Origin: Karstenula rhodostoma CBS 690.94
Taxonomy: Eukaryota > Ascomycota > Dothideomycetes > Pleosporales > Didymosphaeriaceae
NCBI GenBank assembly: GCA_010093485.1
Contig: MU001494.1
Location: 2,015,937 to 2,079,936 of the forward strand
Length of the DNA: 64,000 bases
Direction of reading: 5' to 3'
Position 1 is the first letter of the stretch. The number at the start of each line of letters is the position of its first letter. The notes beneath the pieces are model-generated. The model was not told the origin of the DNA. It was given only the letters and a program-made list of their open reading frames with translations, and did no database searches. Made by a program: the position numbers and the translations under genes. Positions 24,701 to 40,300 of the stretch are shown one piece after another.

Positions 24701-25766
24701 ATATAAAAAGTAGGGTTAAATCTATATTTCTAGATAATAGTCTAAAATACTATAACTTATAGTAACTATTCTAAATTATATAATATACTAGTAGTAATAC
24801 TAAAAAAAGAAAATAAGAGTTAGACTAGTAGAATAGACTTTTATTAGAGGGATATAAAGTAGCTTAAAAATAATTTTAATTAGATTAGTTTTTATATAAT
24901 AATAATCTACCTATCTTTTAAGTACTAGAGGGAGACTAGAAGACTAAATAATAAAATATTATAGGAAGACTAAGAGTATATCTACTATATACTAAACTAG
25001 TAGGATAAAGGTAAGTAGCTAAAGTATAATATATAGGTCTAAGAGTATAAGCGTAATAATACCCCTCTAAATAGTAGATATATTAGCTAAATCTAGCTAA
25101 TATTTATTATTATAAAATAGTATACTATATACTTTATAGAATAAGAGAATACCTATATCTACTTTTTACTAAAGATATTTAATATAATTAACTAGGAATA
25201 ATTAGATAATATTTATAGATTTATTAAACTTTATAGTTAGTTAGTATAAGAGATATACTTAGGGGAGAATAGATATTAAAGGGTATATTAGTATTTCTAT
25301 ATAGTATAGATTATTAGTATAGTATATATTATACTAATAGGAGGAACTAATATAAACTACTTAAAAAATAGAATATAATCTAATAGTAAATCTAAAGTAA
25401 ATAATAACTATATATTTATTATTAATAACTATATTAACTTTTTAGAGTATAATACTATATATAATAAGGACTAGTAGTTAAAGAATAAATAAGATATATT
25501 AAAATATAATATTAAATAGGTAAAGAAAGGATATATAAATATATATAATAAGTTAATAGATTTACTTTTAGACTCTAGTAGGTAATATAATTATAGTAGT
25601 AGTTTTAGAATATTAAAATATATTAGAGTAAGTTTCTATAATATACTATAAATTATTTTATTATACTTTAATATAGTTTACTATAAGAATTAATACTACT
25701 AAGTACTATATATATCTCTCTAATAGTTAACTATAAAATATTAAAAAATTAAATAGGGTTTTAGAG

Positions 25767-25776
25767 CACGTGCTCT
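25767..25776. other. Retained CA/TG-containing palindrome
   Basis: The stretch gagcacgtgctc around 25764-25776 keeps CA, CG and TG in a block where these are otherwise erased. The mirror position in E-right (about 32295) reads agtataaagtatat-like converted sequence, so this is a spared site, not a new insertion. Confidence 0.6.
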
Positions 25777-28700
25777 ATACTAATATATAATAATATATAT
25801 ATTTAGACTCTAAATATTTAAATATATATATATATAATACTCTATATATATAGCTAAGGATATTATATAAGTAATTTTTAATATATTAAATAAAAAGTAT
25901 TATATTATATATAAGAGAGTAGAGGCTACTCTAATTAAGAATAAAATACTAAAGAAACCTATCTAGATAAATTTAAAAAAAAGAAAGATACTCTAAATAA
26001 TATATAGGGTAGTAAATATATATTCTAAAGTATTTATATCTCTAAAAGTAGTAGAATATCTATTAGAAATTATAAAGTAATATAACTAAAACTTTTTAAG
26101 GTCTATAAAATAGATATAAAAATATAAAAAAAAGGTAAATATATATAACTAGAGTCCTACTATAAGACTTCTAGATAAATCTACTCTAGTACTAGAAGGG
26201 GTATAAGATTCTATAGGTAGGGAGTATAAAAAGGTAGTATTAATAAGATAATATCTAGTAAAATACCCTTTAGAAATAACCTCTAATATAGTTAGATACT
26301 AAACCCTAATACTTAGCCTAGAAGTAAACTTAGTAATAAGTAATTTAATAAATATATTTACTATATCTATTATATTCCTACTCCCTCTATTCTATAAAAT
26401 ATATTAATATAATAAAGGCCTAATAGTAGCTAACTATAAATAACTTTATATAAGGGTATAATATAGCTAGAATACTATAAGTTAATATAAGATCTAACTT
26501 TAGGTCTAATAGTAAACTAATATAAGGTAGCTATTCTACCTTAGTAATTACTAAATTATATATATTATACCTATCCCTAGCTATATATTCTATAGGTAAT
26601 ATAGATAGTAAATATTTATAAGCTTATATATAGACTAGATATAATAGCTAATTTAATAAAGAATATATTAAATCTTATTTATTTATACCTAGGGTATACC
26701 TTAAGTAGATAAGTATATAGATAATAGGGTATTAATATAGATATAATAATATAATATACTTATATTATTTTAAAAAAGGGTATATTAGCTAATAAGTATA
26801 AATAATCTATAATATAATAGAATAATTAATAGTAATAGTAGACTACTTTTAACTAATATATTATATATACTTATATAGGGAATATACTTATATAGGGAAT
26901 ATACTTATATATAGGCTATAGAATTATAAAATTAATATATACCCCTAGTAAGTTATAAATATAGATTTTTTAAATAGTTACTATTCCTATTAATTATACT
27001 AACTATATCTATAGTATATATAAACTTCTAATATTAGAGCTAATAAGATATAATAAGTACTATTAAATAATAAAGAATCTAAGTAGATAATATATATATT
27101 ATTTAGTTCTATAAATAATAAGGAGTAGGGTAATACTATAAGTATATTAATCTAGTTAAGTAAATTTACTATAAATTACTAAAGTTTATACTATATAAGT
27201 AGTTAATTAGTACTCTTACTAGATATTAATATTAGTTAATAGAGTATATTAATAAGTAAAACTATATAGATTTTTTTAAAAGTAGTATAGAAAAAAACTT
27301 TTATAAAGGTATAGAAGTATAATAGAGTATAAGTTACTTATTATCTATAGCTATATACTACTAATATACTTAGAATCTAAAGGCCTTAAAAAGAAAAAGG
27401 GGAGTATTAATATTACTATTAATCTAGTATTATAGATAAGATAAGTAAGAAAGCCTACTAATAACTTTCTAACTACTTTAAATATTATCTTATATAGACT
27501 ATTATAAGCCTATACTATTATAATACTTAGGTATAATCTAACTATATAATAGTTTTACCTATTACTATTCTAAAGTTACTAATAAGTAAATCTAGCCTTA
27601 TATTATTAATATTATTATTTATATCTACTATAAGGATATTATAGTAGAGGGTAAAGTAGAAATCTAAACTATCCTTATAGAAAGAGTCTATTATTATAGC
27701 TACTATTACTATAAAAGTAATTACTATATTACTAACTAAAGAAAAATCTATTAAGATAATAAAGCTAACTTTATATATAGATAGATATATAAATCTACTA
27801 TAGTATCTAATTATAACTATCTAGACTTAAATCTATAATAAGTATAATATTAAGGAGTAATAGGGTATACTATATAGTATTATAAATATTAGCTTATAAC
27901 TAGTATATATACTAAAACTTAAGGTAATTTTTATATACTAATAAGACTAAGGTATATAATAAAATCTAAGTCTACTATTTATAGTACTTAGTAGCTATCT
28001 AAGAAGTAGTATATAATTACTACTATCTATTAGCCTCTAATATAGGTATTATATTCTAAATACTAGTATTAAAGATACTATATAGGTTTACCTTTCTATT
28101 CTTAAATATTAATTATATATATAACCTACCTATATTAGTAATAACTAGCTACTATAGTATAGTAATACTAAAGTAACTAGAAAAGGGTAGGTTCTATAGT
28201 AAAGTCTTTATTCTTCTAATTAATAGGTATCTATTTAGAATTAATATTATTTTTAGCCCTATTACTAAAGTAGCTAAATTAGAAGGGTATTTCTAAATAC
28301 TAATAGAGAGTATAGTAGCTTTTTTTAAATTTCTACTATATATAGCCCTATTAGAATAGAAGGGAGGTATAAAATTAAGTTAATAGATATTAATAGATAA
28401 GACTAAAGATAGGTAACCTTACTATTAAGTAAAGGTATTTACTAATATTATAAGTAGTATATAATACTATTAAAAGACTATAGAATTAAATAAATATAGT
28501 AAAATAAATCCTTACTAAGGAGCTTATATAATACTATATTATTAGGTAGGGCTACTAGGTTATAGTAGAGTTACTACTCCTAGATAATAGTAACTATAAT
28601 AATCTAACTAATATCTATACCCTTATATTACTAGTAGAGTATAGAAAGATAAGGCTAATAGGTAGTATACTACTTAATTATAATAATTATAATATTCTTA

Positions 28701-28893
28701 GTAAAGTAGGCACTACTATTATAGGAATTATATATATTAAAACTACTATACCTAACTCTATAGTAAGTTTATTATAAATAATAGTAATCTAAGTACTAAT
28801 AGAATTAGTATATAGTTAATAGTAGTAGTATATAAGATAATATACTAGATAGTATAAGTATAATTATAAATAATATAGATAAGCTAGTATTAG

Positions 28894-29860
28894 ATATATT
28901 TAATAAGGAAGTTTCTATAGAAATTAGTATATATAATAATATCTAATATATATATAAGATAGTTTATAAAGTATAGACTCTTAAATATTATTATTCTAAT
29001 AGTATAAAAGGACCCTATTAAGTTTATAATTTCCCTTAATACTAGTAATAGGGAAAAAGAGTTTATATAGAGGTATAAAGGGAGTAAGAGGCTATTAGAG
29101 ATATTAAAAAATAAGGCTCTTAGTATAATAGGATATATAGGGAAGATACTTAAAGTAGGTCTAATATTATATATAGCTTATTATAGCCTTTAGAAATATT
29201 TAGTTATAGATAATAGGACCTTTAATAGAATAGTTATCTAGGTATAGTATAAAAAAAATCTAGTTATAAAGATAGTACTAGAAAGTATATAGTTTTAGGA
29301 GCTAGAATAGTATAATATATTCTATACTATTAACTATATATAGGTTTATAATAGAAATATTTATAATTTTATAGTAAATTATAGTATACTATTTAAGAGT
29401 AAATAGTTCTAGGAGTTATAGTAGTATATTATATCCTATACTACCTCTTATATAGAGGTCTATAGTATAGAATAAGTATATATCTTAGTTACTTTTTTAG
29501 TCCCTTTTTATTTATATATTAGTAAAGTATAATATACCTTTTTATCCCCCCTACTTTATTAAGTTACCCTACCTTATAGTAAATCTCTATAATATATAGA
29601 ATAAGTATAATCTTATAGTAAATTATAATATATAATTATTATAGCTTATTATATACTCTATATTTACTATACCTATTATATTAAATCTATAGATAGTATA
29701 AATAGTATAAGCTTATATATAACTCTATATATATATATATATAAAAATATAGGGCTAGCTAGTATATCTAGGGTACCTAGTATATATAATCGTACACGAG
29801 CGTGTATAGGACTATACTGGCCACCTATATATACTAATAAGGTAAAAACTTTTTATAATA
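28894..29860 (-). repeat. Right terminal inverted repeat of E-left
   Basis: 967 bp partner of 11411-12377. It keeps an island of unmutated bases near the outer end (about 29790-29835: cgtacacgagcgtgtatagg and tggccacc) that is fully converted to TA-type sequence in the left arm. Confidence 0.85.
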
Positions 29861-32800
29861 AAATAAAGACTTTACTATAAAACCTACTTTTTTCTAGTTA
29901 CTTTAGTATTACTATATTATAGTAGTTAGTTATTACTAATATAGGCAGGTTATATATATAATTAATATCTAAGGATAAAAAGGTAAACCTATATAGTACC
30001 TTTAATACTAGTATTTAGGGTATAATACTTATATTAGGGGCTAATAGATAGTAGTAGTTATATACTATTTCTTAGATAGCTACTAAGTATTATAAATAGT
30101 AGACTTAGATTTTATTATATACCTTAATTTTATTAATATATAAAAATTACCTTAAGTTTTAATATATATACTAGTTATAAGCTAATATCTATAATACTAT
30201 ATAGTATACCCTACTACTCCTTAATATTATACTTATTATAGACTTAAGTCTAGATAGTTATAATTAAGTACTATAATAGGTTTATATATCTATTTATATA
30301 TAAAGTTAGCTTTATTATTTTAATAGATTTTTTTTTATTAATAATATAGTAATTACTTTTATAGTAATAGTAGCCGCGATAATAAACTCTTTCTATAAGA
30401 ATAGTTTAAATTTCTATTTTACTCTTTACTATAGTATTCTTATAGTAGATATAGATAATAATATTAATAATATAAGACTAGATTTACTTATTAGTAATTT
30501 TAAAGTAGTAATAAGTAAAACTATTATATAGTTAGATTATATCTAAGTATTATAATAGTATAGGCTTATAATAGTCTATATAAGATAATATTTAAAATAG
30601 TTAGAAAGTTATTAGTAGGCTTTCTTACTTATTTTATCTATAATACTAGATTAATAATAATATTAATACTCCCCTTTTTCTTTTTAAAACTTTTAGATTC
30701 TAGGTATATTAGTAGTATATAGCTATAGATAGTAAGTAACTTATACTCTATTATACTTCTATACTTTTATAAAAGTCTTTTTCTATACTACTTTTAAAAA
30801 AATTTATATAGTTTTACTTATTAATATACTCTATTAGCTAATATTAATATCTAGTAAAAGTACTAATTAACTATTTATATAGTATAAACTTTAGTAACTT
30901 ATAGTAAATTTATTTAATTAGGTTAATATACTTATAGTACTACCCTACTTCTTATTATTTATAGAACTAGATAATATATATATTATTTACTTAAATCCTT
31001 TACTATCTAATAGTATTTATTATATTTTATTAGCTCTAATATTAGAAGTTTATATATATTATAGATATAGTTAGTATAATTAATAGGAATAGTAACTATT
31101 TAAAAAACCTATATTTATAATTTACTAGGGGTATATATTAATTTTATAATCCTATAGCCTATATATAAGTATATTCCCTATATAAGTATATTTCCTATAT
31201 AAGTATATATAATATACTAGCTAAAAGTAGTTTACTATTACTATTAATTATTCTATTATATTATAGATTATCTATATTTATTAGCTAGTATACCCTTTTT
31301 TAAAATAATATAAGTATATTATATTATTATATCTATATTAATACCCTATTATCTATATACTTATTTATTTAAGATATACCCTAGATATAAATAAATAAGG
31401 TTTAATATATCCTTTATTAAGTTAGCTATTATATCTAGTCTATATATAAGTTTATAAATACTTATTATTTATATTACTTATAAAATATATAGCTAGGAAT
31501 AGATATAATATATATAATTTAGTAATTACTAAGATAGGATAACTATCTTATATTAATTTATTATTAAACCTAAAGTTAGGTCTTATACTAATTTATAATA
31601 TTCTAGTTATATTATACTCTTATATAGAGTTATCTATAATTAGCTACTATTAGGCCTTTATTATATTAATATATTTTATAGAATAGAGGGAGTAAGAATA
31701 TAATAAATATAGTAAATATATTTATTAAATTATTTATTATTAAGTTTACTTTTAGACTAAGTATTAGAGTTTAGTATTTAACTATATTAGAGATTATCCC
31801 TAGAGAGTATTTTACTAGATATTATTTTATTAATACTATCTTTTTATATTCCCTATCTATAGAATTTTATACCCCTTCTAGTATTAGAGTAGATTTATCT
31901 AGAAGTCTTATAGTAGGACTTTAATTATATATATTTACCTTTTTTTTATATTTTTATATTTATTTTATAGACCTTAAGAAGTTTTAATTATATTATTTTA
32001 TAATTTCTAATAGATATTCTACTACTTTTAGGGATATAAATACTTTAGAATATATATCTACTACCCTATATACTATCTAAAGTACTCTTCCTTTTTCTAA
32101 GTTTATTTAGATAGGTTTCCCTAGTATTTTATTCTTAGCTAGAGTAGCCTCTACTCCCTTATATATAATATAATACTTCTTATTTAATATATTAAAAATT
32201 ACTTATATAGTATCCTTAGCTATATATATAGAGTATTATATATATATATATTTAGATATTTAGAGTCTAAATATATATATTATCGCGTGTTAGTATAAAG
32301 TATATATTCTAAAACCCTACTTAATTTTTTAGTATTTTATAGTTAACTATTAGAGGAATATATATAGTATTTAATAGTATTAATTCTTATAGTAAACTAT
32401 ATTAAAGTATAATAGGATAATTTATAGTATATTATAATAACTTATTCTAATATATTCTAATATTCTAAAACTACTACTATAATTATATTACCTACTAAAG
32501 TTTAAAAGTAAATCTACTAACTTATTATATATATTTATATACCCTTTTTTTATTTATTTAATATTATATTTTAATATATCTTATTTATTCTTTAACTACT
32601 AGTTCTTATTATATATAGTATTATACTCTAAAAAGTTAATATAGTTATTAATAATAAATATATAGTTATTATTTACTTTAGATTTACTATTAAACTATAT
32701 TCTATTTCTTAGGTAGTTTATATTAGCCCCTCCTATTAGTATAATATATACTATACTAATAATCTATACTATATAGAAATACTAATATACCCCTTAATAC

Positions 32801-33369
32801 CTATCCCCCTCTAAGTATATCTCTTATACTAACTAATTATAAAGTTTAATAAATCTATAAATATTATCTAATTATTCCTAGTTAATTATATTAAATATCT
32901 TTAGTAAGAAGTAGATATAAATATTCTTTTATTCTATAAAATATATAGTATACTATTCTATAATAGTAAATATTAGCTAGATCTAGCTAATATATCTACT
33001 ATTTAAAGGGGTATTATTATACTTATACTCTTAGACCTATATATTATACTTTAGCTACTTATCTTTACTTTACTAGTTTAGTATATAGTAGATATACTCT
33101 TAGTCCTCTTATAATATTTTACTATTTAGTCTTCTAGTCTCCCTCTAATACTTAAAAGATAGGTAGATTATTATTATATAAAGACTAATCTAATTAGAGT
33201 TATTTTTAAGCTACTTTATATCTTTCTAATAAAAGTCTATTTTATTAGTCTAATTTTTATTTTTTTCTTTTAGTATTACTACTAGTATATTATATAACTT
33301 AGAATAATTACTATAAGTTATAGTATTTTAAACTATTATCTAGAAATATAGATTTAATTTTACTTTTTA

Positions 33370-35070
33370 TATAAATAGAGAGTTAGCTATATTAATACTA
33401 TAGTAGGCTAGCTATACTAGTCTAGCTAATTTAGCTATTCTCTATTAGTCTAGCTATTATATTCTAACTAATACCTCTCCTATATTATATTTTATAAAGG
33501 TCTTATATATTTATATTCTTATCTAGTAAGTATTTAGATTATATATCTATACTAGAGTATTCTTATAGTTAGTTAGGTAGAACTATATTTTAATAAGGAA
33601 TATATATAGGGCTTCTATATATATAGTAGGATTATAGTTTAGTAATAGCTTATACTACTTTACTATCTATATATAGTAGGTAATTATATATAGTTTTAGT
33701 ATCTAGAAATACCTTATATTTAGTAGATAAAAGTTAACTAGTTTCTATTTATATATATTAACCTACTAGAGTACTTTAAGTATATAGTTAAGTATTTCTT
33801 TATTATAGCTATAGTAATAGGAAAGTATAATAAAGTTATATATACTATAGAGATACTATATAGTATTTAGCCTACTCTTTAAGAGTAAAGTAAATACTAC
33901 TAGTATTTATTTTATAAGTACCTTTTACTTATTTCTAGTCTACTATAATATTTAGCTAACTAGTATATTATTAAAAATCTTTATATTTAGGAAGTAAGGT
34001 ACCTTATAGTAGTATTTATTAATTTAACTTATACTAGAGGTTTTATATTTTACCTTTAAGTTACTATAAATTAAATTAACTAAACTAGATAGCTAGTTAA
34101 TTATATACTTTATAAGTCCTTTATAGAGTTAATAAAGTAGGTCTAGTATAAGAGTAGTATATATATTAATAAATAGAAACCTCTATATAAAGTTTTTAAT
34201 TTAGTATATATATTCTAGATATAAACTTTATATACTATCCTACTTTATTTTTTATATTATATTAATAGTACTCTTATAAGAATAATATAGTATATACTCT
34301 ATAGATATTTTATCTATATAGTAAATATATACTATTATATTTTATATTTCTAGTAATATTTAATATACTATATAGTATTATCTTATTTTTATTCTTATTA
34401 TTATTACCTATTCTTTATAGTCTACTATAATTCTATAAATAATTAGATAGTATATTTTTTCTATTCTATTTATATATCTTATATATATATCTATCTAGCT
34501 AATATATTTAATAACTATATAAATAGATATTAAATAGTATTATATAATTAGCTAATAGTACTTATAATTTAATAATTTTACTATTATTTTATAGTATATA
34601 TTTATAGTAATATCTCTATTATACTACTTAATAATTAGTAGTATAGTAGTAAGGATATTATCTAGGACCTTTTTTAACTATTAGATATATATATCTAGAT
34701 TACCTATTAATATATATACTAGCTATACTATTTAGTTACTTTAATAGTTACTAAGTTATATTTTATTAACTCTAATTATAATAGGTATAATAGTAGAGTT
34801 ATTAGGTAGTTATATTTATATATTTTATTACTAGTTAGAGTTCTATAAGTCTATATATATCCTTATCTTATAGTAGGAACTATTACTATTAGTTATATTC
34901 TTTAGTATTTATTTTAGGGTATATATTAAGTATTCTTTAAATAGCTTAAATTTAATCTAAAACTCTATTACTCTAAGTATATTTTATAAGAGGAGTTATC
35001 CTACTCCTCTAGTTTAGACTTTATTAAGTACCTTATCCTAGATAGGTAGGTATATAGAGTATTCTTTCTA
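33370..35070 (-). pseudogene. Decayed Plavaka-like transposase (E-right)
   Basis: Mirror copy of the E-left transposase at 23000-24700, on the minus strand, recognised through the inverted alignment. It also carries many RIP-type stops. Comparing the two copies position by position would reveal bases mutated in only one. Confidence 0.6.
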
Positions 35071-36969
35071 ACTATAGTTAGTAATATTTATTTTAATATT
35101 ATCTAGAAGTATATACTACTATTTAGTATTTTAAAACTATATATTAGATAAAAAGTTTAATAGATACTTATTTATAAATAAAAGATTAATATCTTCTTTA
35201 GTATACTAGATATTATATAACTACTTAGTAAATATATAGCTTATTTTATTTTTAAATAATATATATAGGTTATTACTATAACTTATTATTAGTATACTAT
35301 ATACTAGTATATATACTAGAAGGTAATATTTTTATTATAACTAATAGAATAATCTATATATAGGGGTACCTACTTACTAACTAGTAATATCCTTAAAGGT
35401 CTAATAACTACTTATAACTAAAGTACTTACTATATATAAGAATATTAAAGCTATTTATTAATAATTATTAGTAATATAGTTAATATCTTTATAATACCTA
35501 TATATTAATATTATATTAAAACTCTATATACTATAGTCTTTAGTATTACTACTAGCTTTAGTATCTACCTTATTATTATTACCTTTAATATATACCTTAT
35601 TATTATTATCTTTACTATTATAGTCTATATTATTATTATATAGGCCTATATTTAATAGGTTATTTACTTAGTTTATATTAGATATAAGTAGTATAGACCT
35701 AGCTATATAGGTTTTATAATTATACTAATACTATAGCTTATTAGAATATTTTACTATATTTATTACTAATAATCTATAATCTATCTCCTAGCCTTTATAT
35801 ACTATAAGTAATATATATTTAATCTAGACTAGCTTTTTAATATCTAGCTATATATATACTAGAGACTAAAGATAGAATCTATATTTATATAAAATACTCT
35901 AATATATACTAAGTAGATATAAAATATAGTATATAATTACTTACTATAAATTATAGTAATTTATATACTACTTTTAATATATTTAATTTATTTATATAGT
36001 AATATTATATATACTAAGCCTATATCTATTATACTTAAAAATTAGGAAATTTCTTAGTAAAACCTTAATCTTTTTCGCGTGTTATCTAAAATATATAGGG
36101 ATATAAAACCTATATAGTATATACTCTATAACTAGTTAAATATAATACTTTATAAGCTTCTATAAGCTAATTAAACTAAATATCTATTATAGTAAGTTAA
36201 GGTTATTAAATTATATATAAAGCTTTATTCTAATAAGTTTTCTAGTATTATAGATATTACTATATATTATTTTAGAAATTTCTTAAAAATAGTAATTAGT
36301 AAGAGTTATTATAATTACTTTATAAGGAAGTATTTTTAGTATATAGTAGGTAGTTTATATTTTAATAATAAGACCTTACTAAGAGTATAGGAGGAACTAA
36401 AAATAGAGTTTAACTTTAACTTTAACTCTAAGGTTAGATATAAGGGTATTCTTAATAAACGAGATTATAGTAAATTACTATAGGATTAATTATTAATAAT
36501 TCTCTATAATAGAGATTATTAAAGTATCTTTTTTACTAAGTCCTTAATAAGGGTCTTTTTAGTACTAAGTTATACTATATCTCTTATATAATAGTATAGT
36601 ATTAGTATATAATAATAGTATATTAGCCTCCTAGTAATTACTTAACTATACTATTTTTAATAGTATATAGTAGGCTAGCTATATATTTAGTTATACTAAT
36701 CTATAATAAATTACTATAAATTACTATAATATCTAATACCCTTATTAGTCTTAGAGGAGATCTTATTATTACTAGTAACTTTATTATTACTTTTATTATT
36801 ACTTCTAGTATTTTAGTTAGTATTACTTTTACTATTAGCCTTATTATTACTTTTATTCTTATTACTATAGGATAAATATAAAAACCTATCTTTTAGGCCT
36901 AAATATTTATATTTTTTAATAAAAATAAGTTCTATTTACTCCTCTTATCTAGGGCTACTATAATATATA

Positions 36970-37300
36970 ATAGAGATTTTCTTACTAAGAAATTCTATTC
37001 TTTCCCCCTAGAAGTTCTTCTATTTCCCCCTATTTCTTAGAGAGGATTCTAGATTACCTCTTCCCTATCTACCTTATACTAGCCCTATATTTTTAAATAC
37101 TTTTATAAAGTATATAGAGGTTTTTTAATACTAACTAATTAGTATTAAAGAACCTCTATATACTTTATAAAAGTATTTAAAAATATAGGGCTAGTATAAA
37201 ATAGATAGGGGAGAGGTAATCTAGAATCCTCTCTAAGAAATAGAGGGAAATAGAAAAACTTTTAAGGGGAAAAAAAATAGAATTTCTTAATAGTAGGAAA
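36970..37300. repeat. 330 bp fold-back palindrome in E-right
   Basis: Same structure as 20773-21101, centred near 37136 (aatactaactaattagtatt). Arms share actagccctatatttttaaa and gaggtaatctagaatcctct. Present at the corresponding site in both large copies, so it was part of E before duplication. Confidence 0.9.
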
Positions 37301-40300
37301 GCTATAGGGTTTTTTTCTACTAGAACTTTATAATTACTACTAGTTTAGTAATAGTATATCTAGTAGCTATATTAATAGTAACCTTAATAGCTATATAAAT
37401 ATTAACCTTAATAGTAAAAATAAATACTTTTTCTAGTAGAAGAGATATAATAATAAATATTATAACTACTATTTAAAGTATTTTATTAAGATATTATTTA
37501 TAGGTATATATTTATACCTTTATATTAGTAAGTTAGCCTTTACTTTAGTAAGATATATAATAGGTATAGTAATATTTACTATAAATTATACTAATCTATT
37601 ATAATTAGTTTAGTAGTATATATAATAAAGTATAATAAGTAAGCTACTCTAGTAATATATAGTATATAGATATATAGTAACTATTTACTATATATAAATA
37701 TATTTACTATCTACTATAATTTATAATTACTATATTTAACTAAGACTATTACTTTTTTTCTTTTTACTTATAATAACCTATACCTTCTCTATTACTTTAT
37801 AATTACCTTAATAAATTATAACTATAGTACCTATACTTATAATACTAGTAAGTATTACCCTACTAGACTTAGCCTATATTAGTATATTTTATAATTTTAT
37901 TATAAAGTATAGTAGTAAGGTAACTCTTAATATATTTACTAGAGTTCTTAACTATAATATATCTATATTTAACCCTATATTTATTATAATTAGGGAGATA
38001 ATAGGTTTATACCTAAATATACTCTCCTACTTAAAGGGCTTAGATAAACTAGTAGCTATTATAGTAGTAAAAAGTAAAATATATAATAAAATAGAATAGA
38101 TAGAAAAGGGTATTATCCTATAAGGGTTAGGAATTTTACTAGAAGTTTTTAACTATCTATAGTAGGTAGTCCTTTTAAAGTAATAAGAGAATTAGGCCTA
38201 TAAAAACTCTATAGTAATACTAAAATATACTTACCTACTACCTTAGAAATAATTAGTAACTAATAGTATATATAGAACTAAAGAGTATATATTTAAATAC
38301 TAGTATATAAAAAAGGATATATAAGTATTACTTAGAAAGAATTAGCCTTTCTAATTTAATAAGATCCTTATTATAGTATATAATAGCTATAGCTAATAGC
38401 TTATTAACCCTATTATCTAGCTATATATTAGAAATCTAATTTAGTTTATAAATAATATAAAACTTATCCTCTATAAAAAAGATTAAGTTAGTAAATTTAC
38501 TTATAAGAATATAGAGTATAATATACTCTAAATTAAGATATAGAAGGTAATAGAGATATATAGCTATAAGCTATTTAATAAAGTAATAAAATTAAAGTAG
38601 TAGTTTTAGAGTATAGTAGAGGATATTTTTATCCTACTAGAAATATAGAGTCTTATTACTAATTAGACTTATATACTAAAGGAGCTTAGTTAGGCTATAT
38701 AGCTAGTTATAATAGTTAATAAGAATAAAGATATATATAATATATTTTCTATATCTATATATACTATAATATACTAATAACTATCTTAGATATAGTAATT
38801 ATATAATATATATATTAGATTAAAAAGGCTATCTAGACTAGTAATATAAATAATATAGTAATATTAGGATAGGGATACTAATATATAAAAGGCTAATAAT
38901 AAAAATATAAAATTCTACTTCTTATTATAATTTATAGTATAGAGCCTTTATACTATATACCCTCTTATAGTAAAAATATATAAAAGACTACTACCTTTAT
39001 ACTCTTTTAATAGATAAAGTACTACTATATATATATCTAGTATAAGTATATAGATATACTAGATATTATAATAGCTAGTACTAAAGAATTAATCTTATAA
39101 GATATAGTAATTTATTATAGTATTTAATAAAAGAACTTTATAGATAAAATATAGTCTAGTAGTATAAAGATAACTATAAAATAGAATAGAAATATTAGAA
39201 GTTATAGTAATTTATTATATTATTTAGTAGTTAAACCTAGTATAGATAGTATAGTATAGAAATATAAATATACCTATAGTATAAATAGAGAGGAATATAA
39301 ATAGGGATAATTTAGTAATAGTATAGAATTATACTATATAATAAAGTAATTTATAGTAAAAGTAGTAGTAATAAATAGTAGTATTATTTATTAGCTAGAG
39401 AGAGTAACTATACTAGTTTAAAGTAGATTAGGTTACTAAACTAAGGTCGTATAATAACTAATATAAGGTAATAATAATAAACTAAACCTTCTCTTTTATA
39501 CTAAGTAACTCTATAATATAGGGTAATAATAATAAATTAATACTCCTTTTTTATACTATATAATCTTTATAATACTACCTATTTTTAATATATTATATAT
39601 ATATCTATAGCTATAGTAAAGTAAAAGTAGACTATAGTAGTCTAGTTTAAAAGTATAGTAAAATAGTATAAGTAGATAGTAGTAGACTACTAATAATAAA
39701 TACCTAAGGGTATTATAATAGTTAGGCTTTAACTATAAGGATTATAGATTAGTATATAGAATAAAATAATATAGTATACCCTCTATAAGGCCTATAAAGA
39801 TCTAATATTATTTAGTTATACCCCTTAAATAAATACTTATAAGATAGTATATAATAAGGTACTTAATAAACTATAAATAGATAAGTAGTTTAAAATCTTT
39901 TAGAACTATCCTTATTTAGTACTTTAGAATAAGGAGAAGGCGAAGATTTAGTATAATAAAGCTATACTTAGGATCTAGATAATAGTATTATAGGTAATAA
40001 GGAGTAAGTAGAAAGCCCTAATAATAGATATAGTAAATAAAGAAAGATCTAGAAGCCTAAATATATTAACTTTACTATAAACCCTAAAGTATATAGAATT
40101 AATTAGTTCTACTATAAGTACTAGTATAACTAGTATAACTATACTTTATATACTTTATTTTAATATTAATTTAATAACTTATACTAAGAATAACTAGTAC
40201 TCTTTTAGTATAAATAAACTAAACTTCTAGATATATAATAAAAGTATAAAAGTTTTCTCTATTTAATTTTTATTATTTATCTAACCTAACTATATTCCTA

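Larger units (their letters stand above)
11411..29860 (+). mobile_element. E-left: 18.45 kb Plavaka-like (CACTA superfamily) DNA transposon, RIP-inactivated
   Basis: Bounded by 967 bp terminal inverted repeats (11411-12377 and 28894-29860). Both ends begin tattataaaaag reading inward, which could be a mutated CACTA-type terminus, but the flanking trinucleotides (cta, aaa) do not match, so no target duplication is proven. The + strand at about 23000-24700 encodes a decayed Plavaka-type transposase. It contains a Z insertion (17690-18992) and a fold-back palindrome (20773-21101). The length is unusually large even after subtracting Z. Other internal regions (12.4-17.7, 19-22.5 and 25-28.8 kb) hold decayed frames I cannot identify. 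Confidence 0.7.

Noticed and set aside
11411..29860. Polinton/Maverick or Starship identity for the 18 kb element
   Set aside because: Long terminal inverted repeats first suggested a Polinton, but no polymerase B, ATPase or capsid traces were readable, while Plavaka-type transposase motifs were. No tyrosine-recombinase captain gene was seen.
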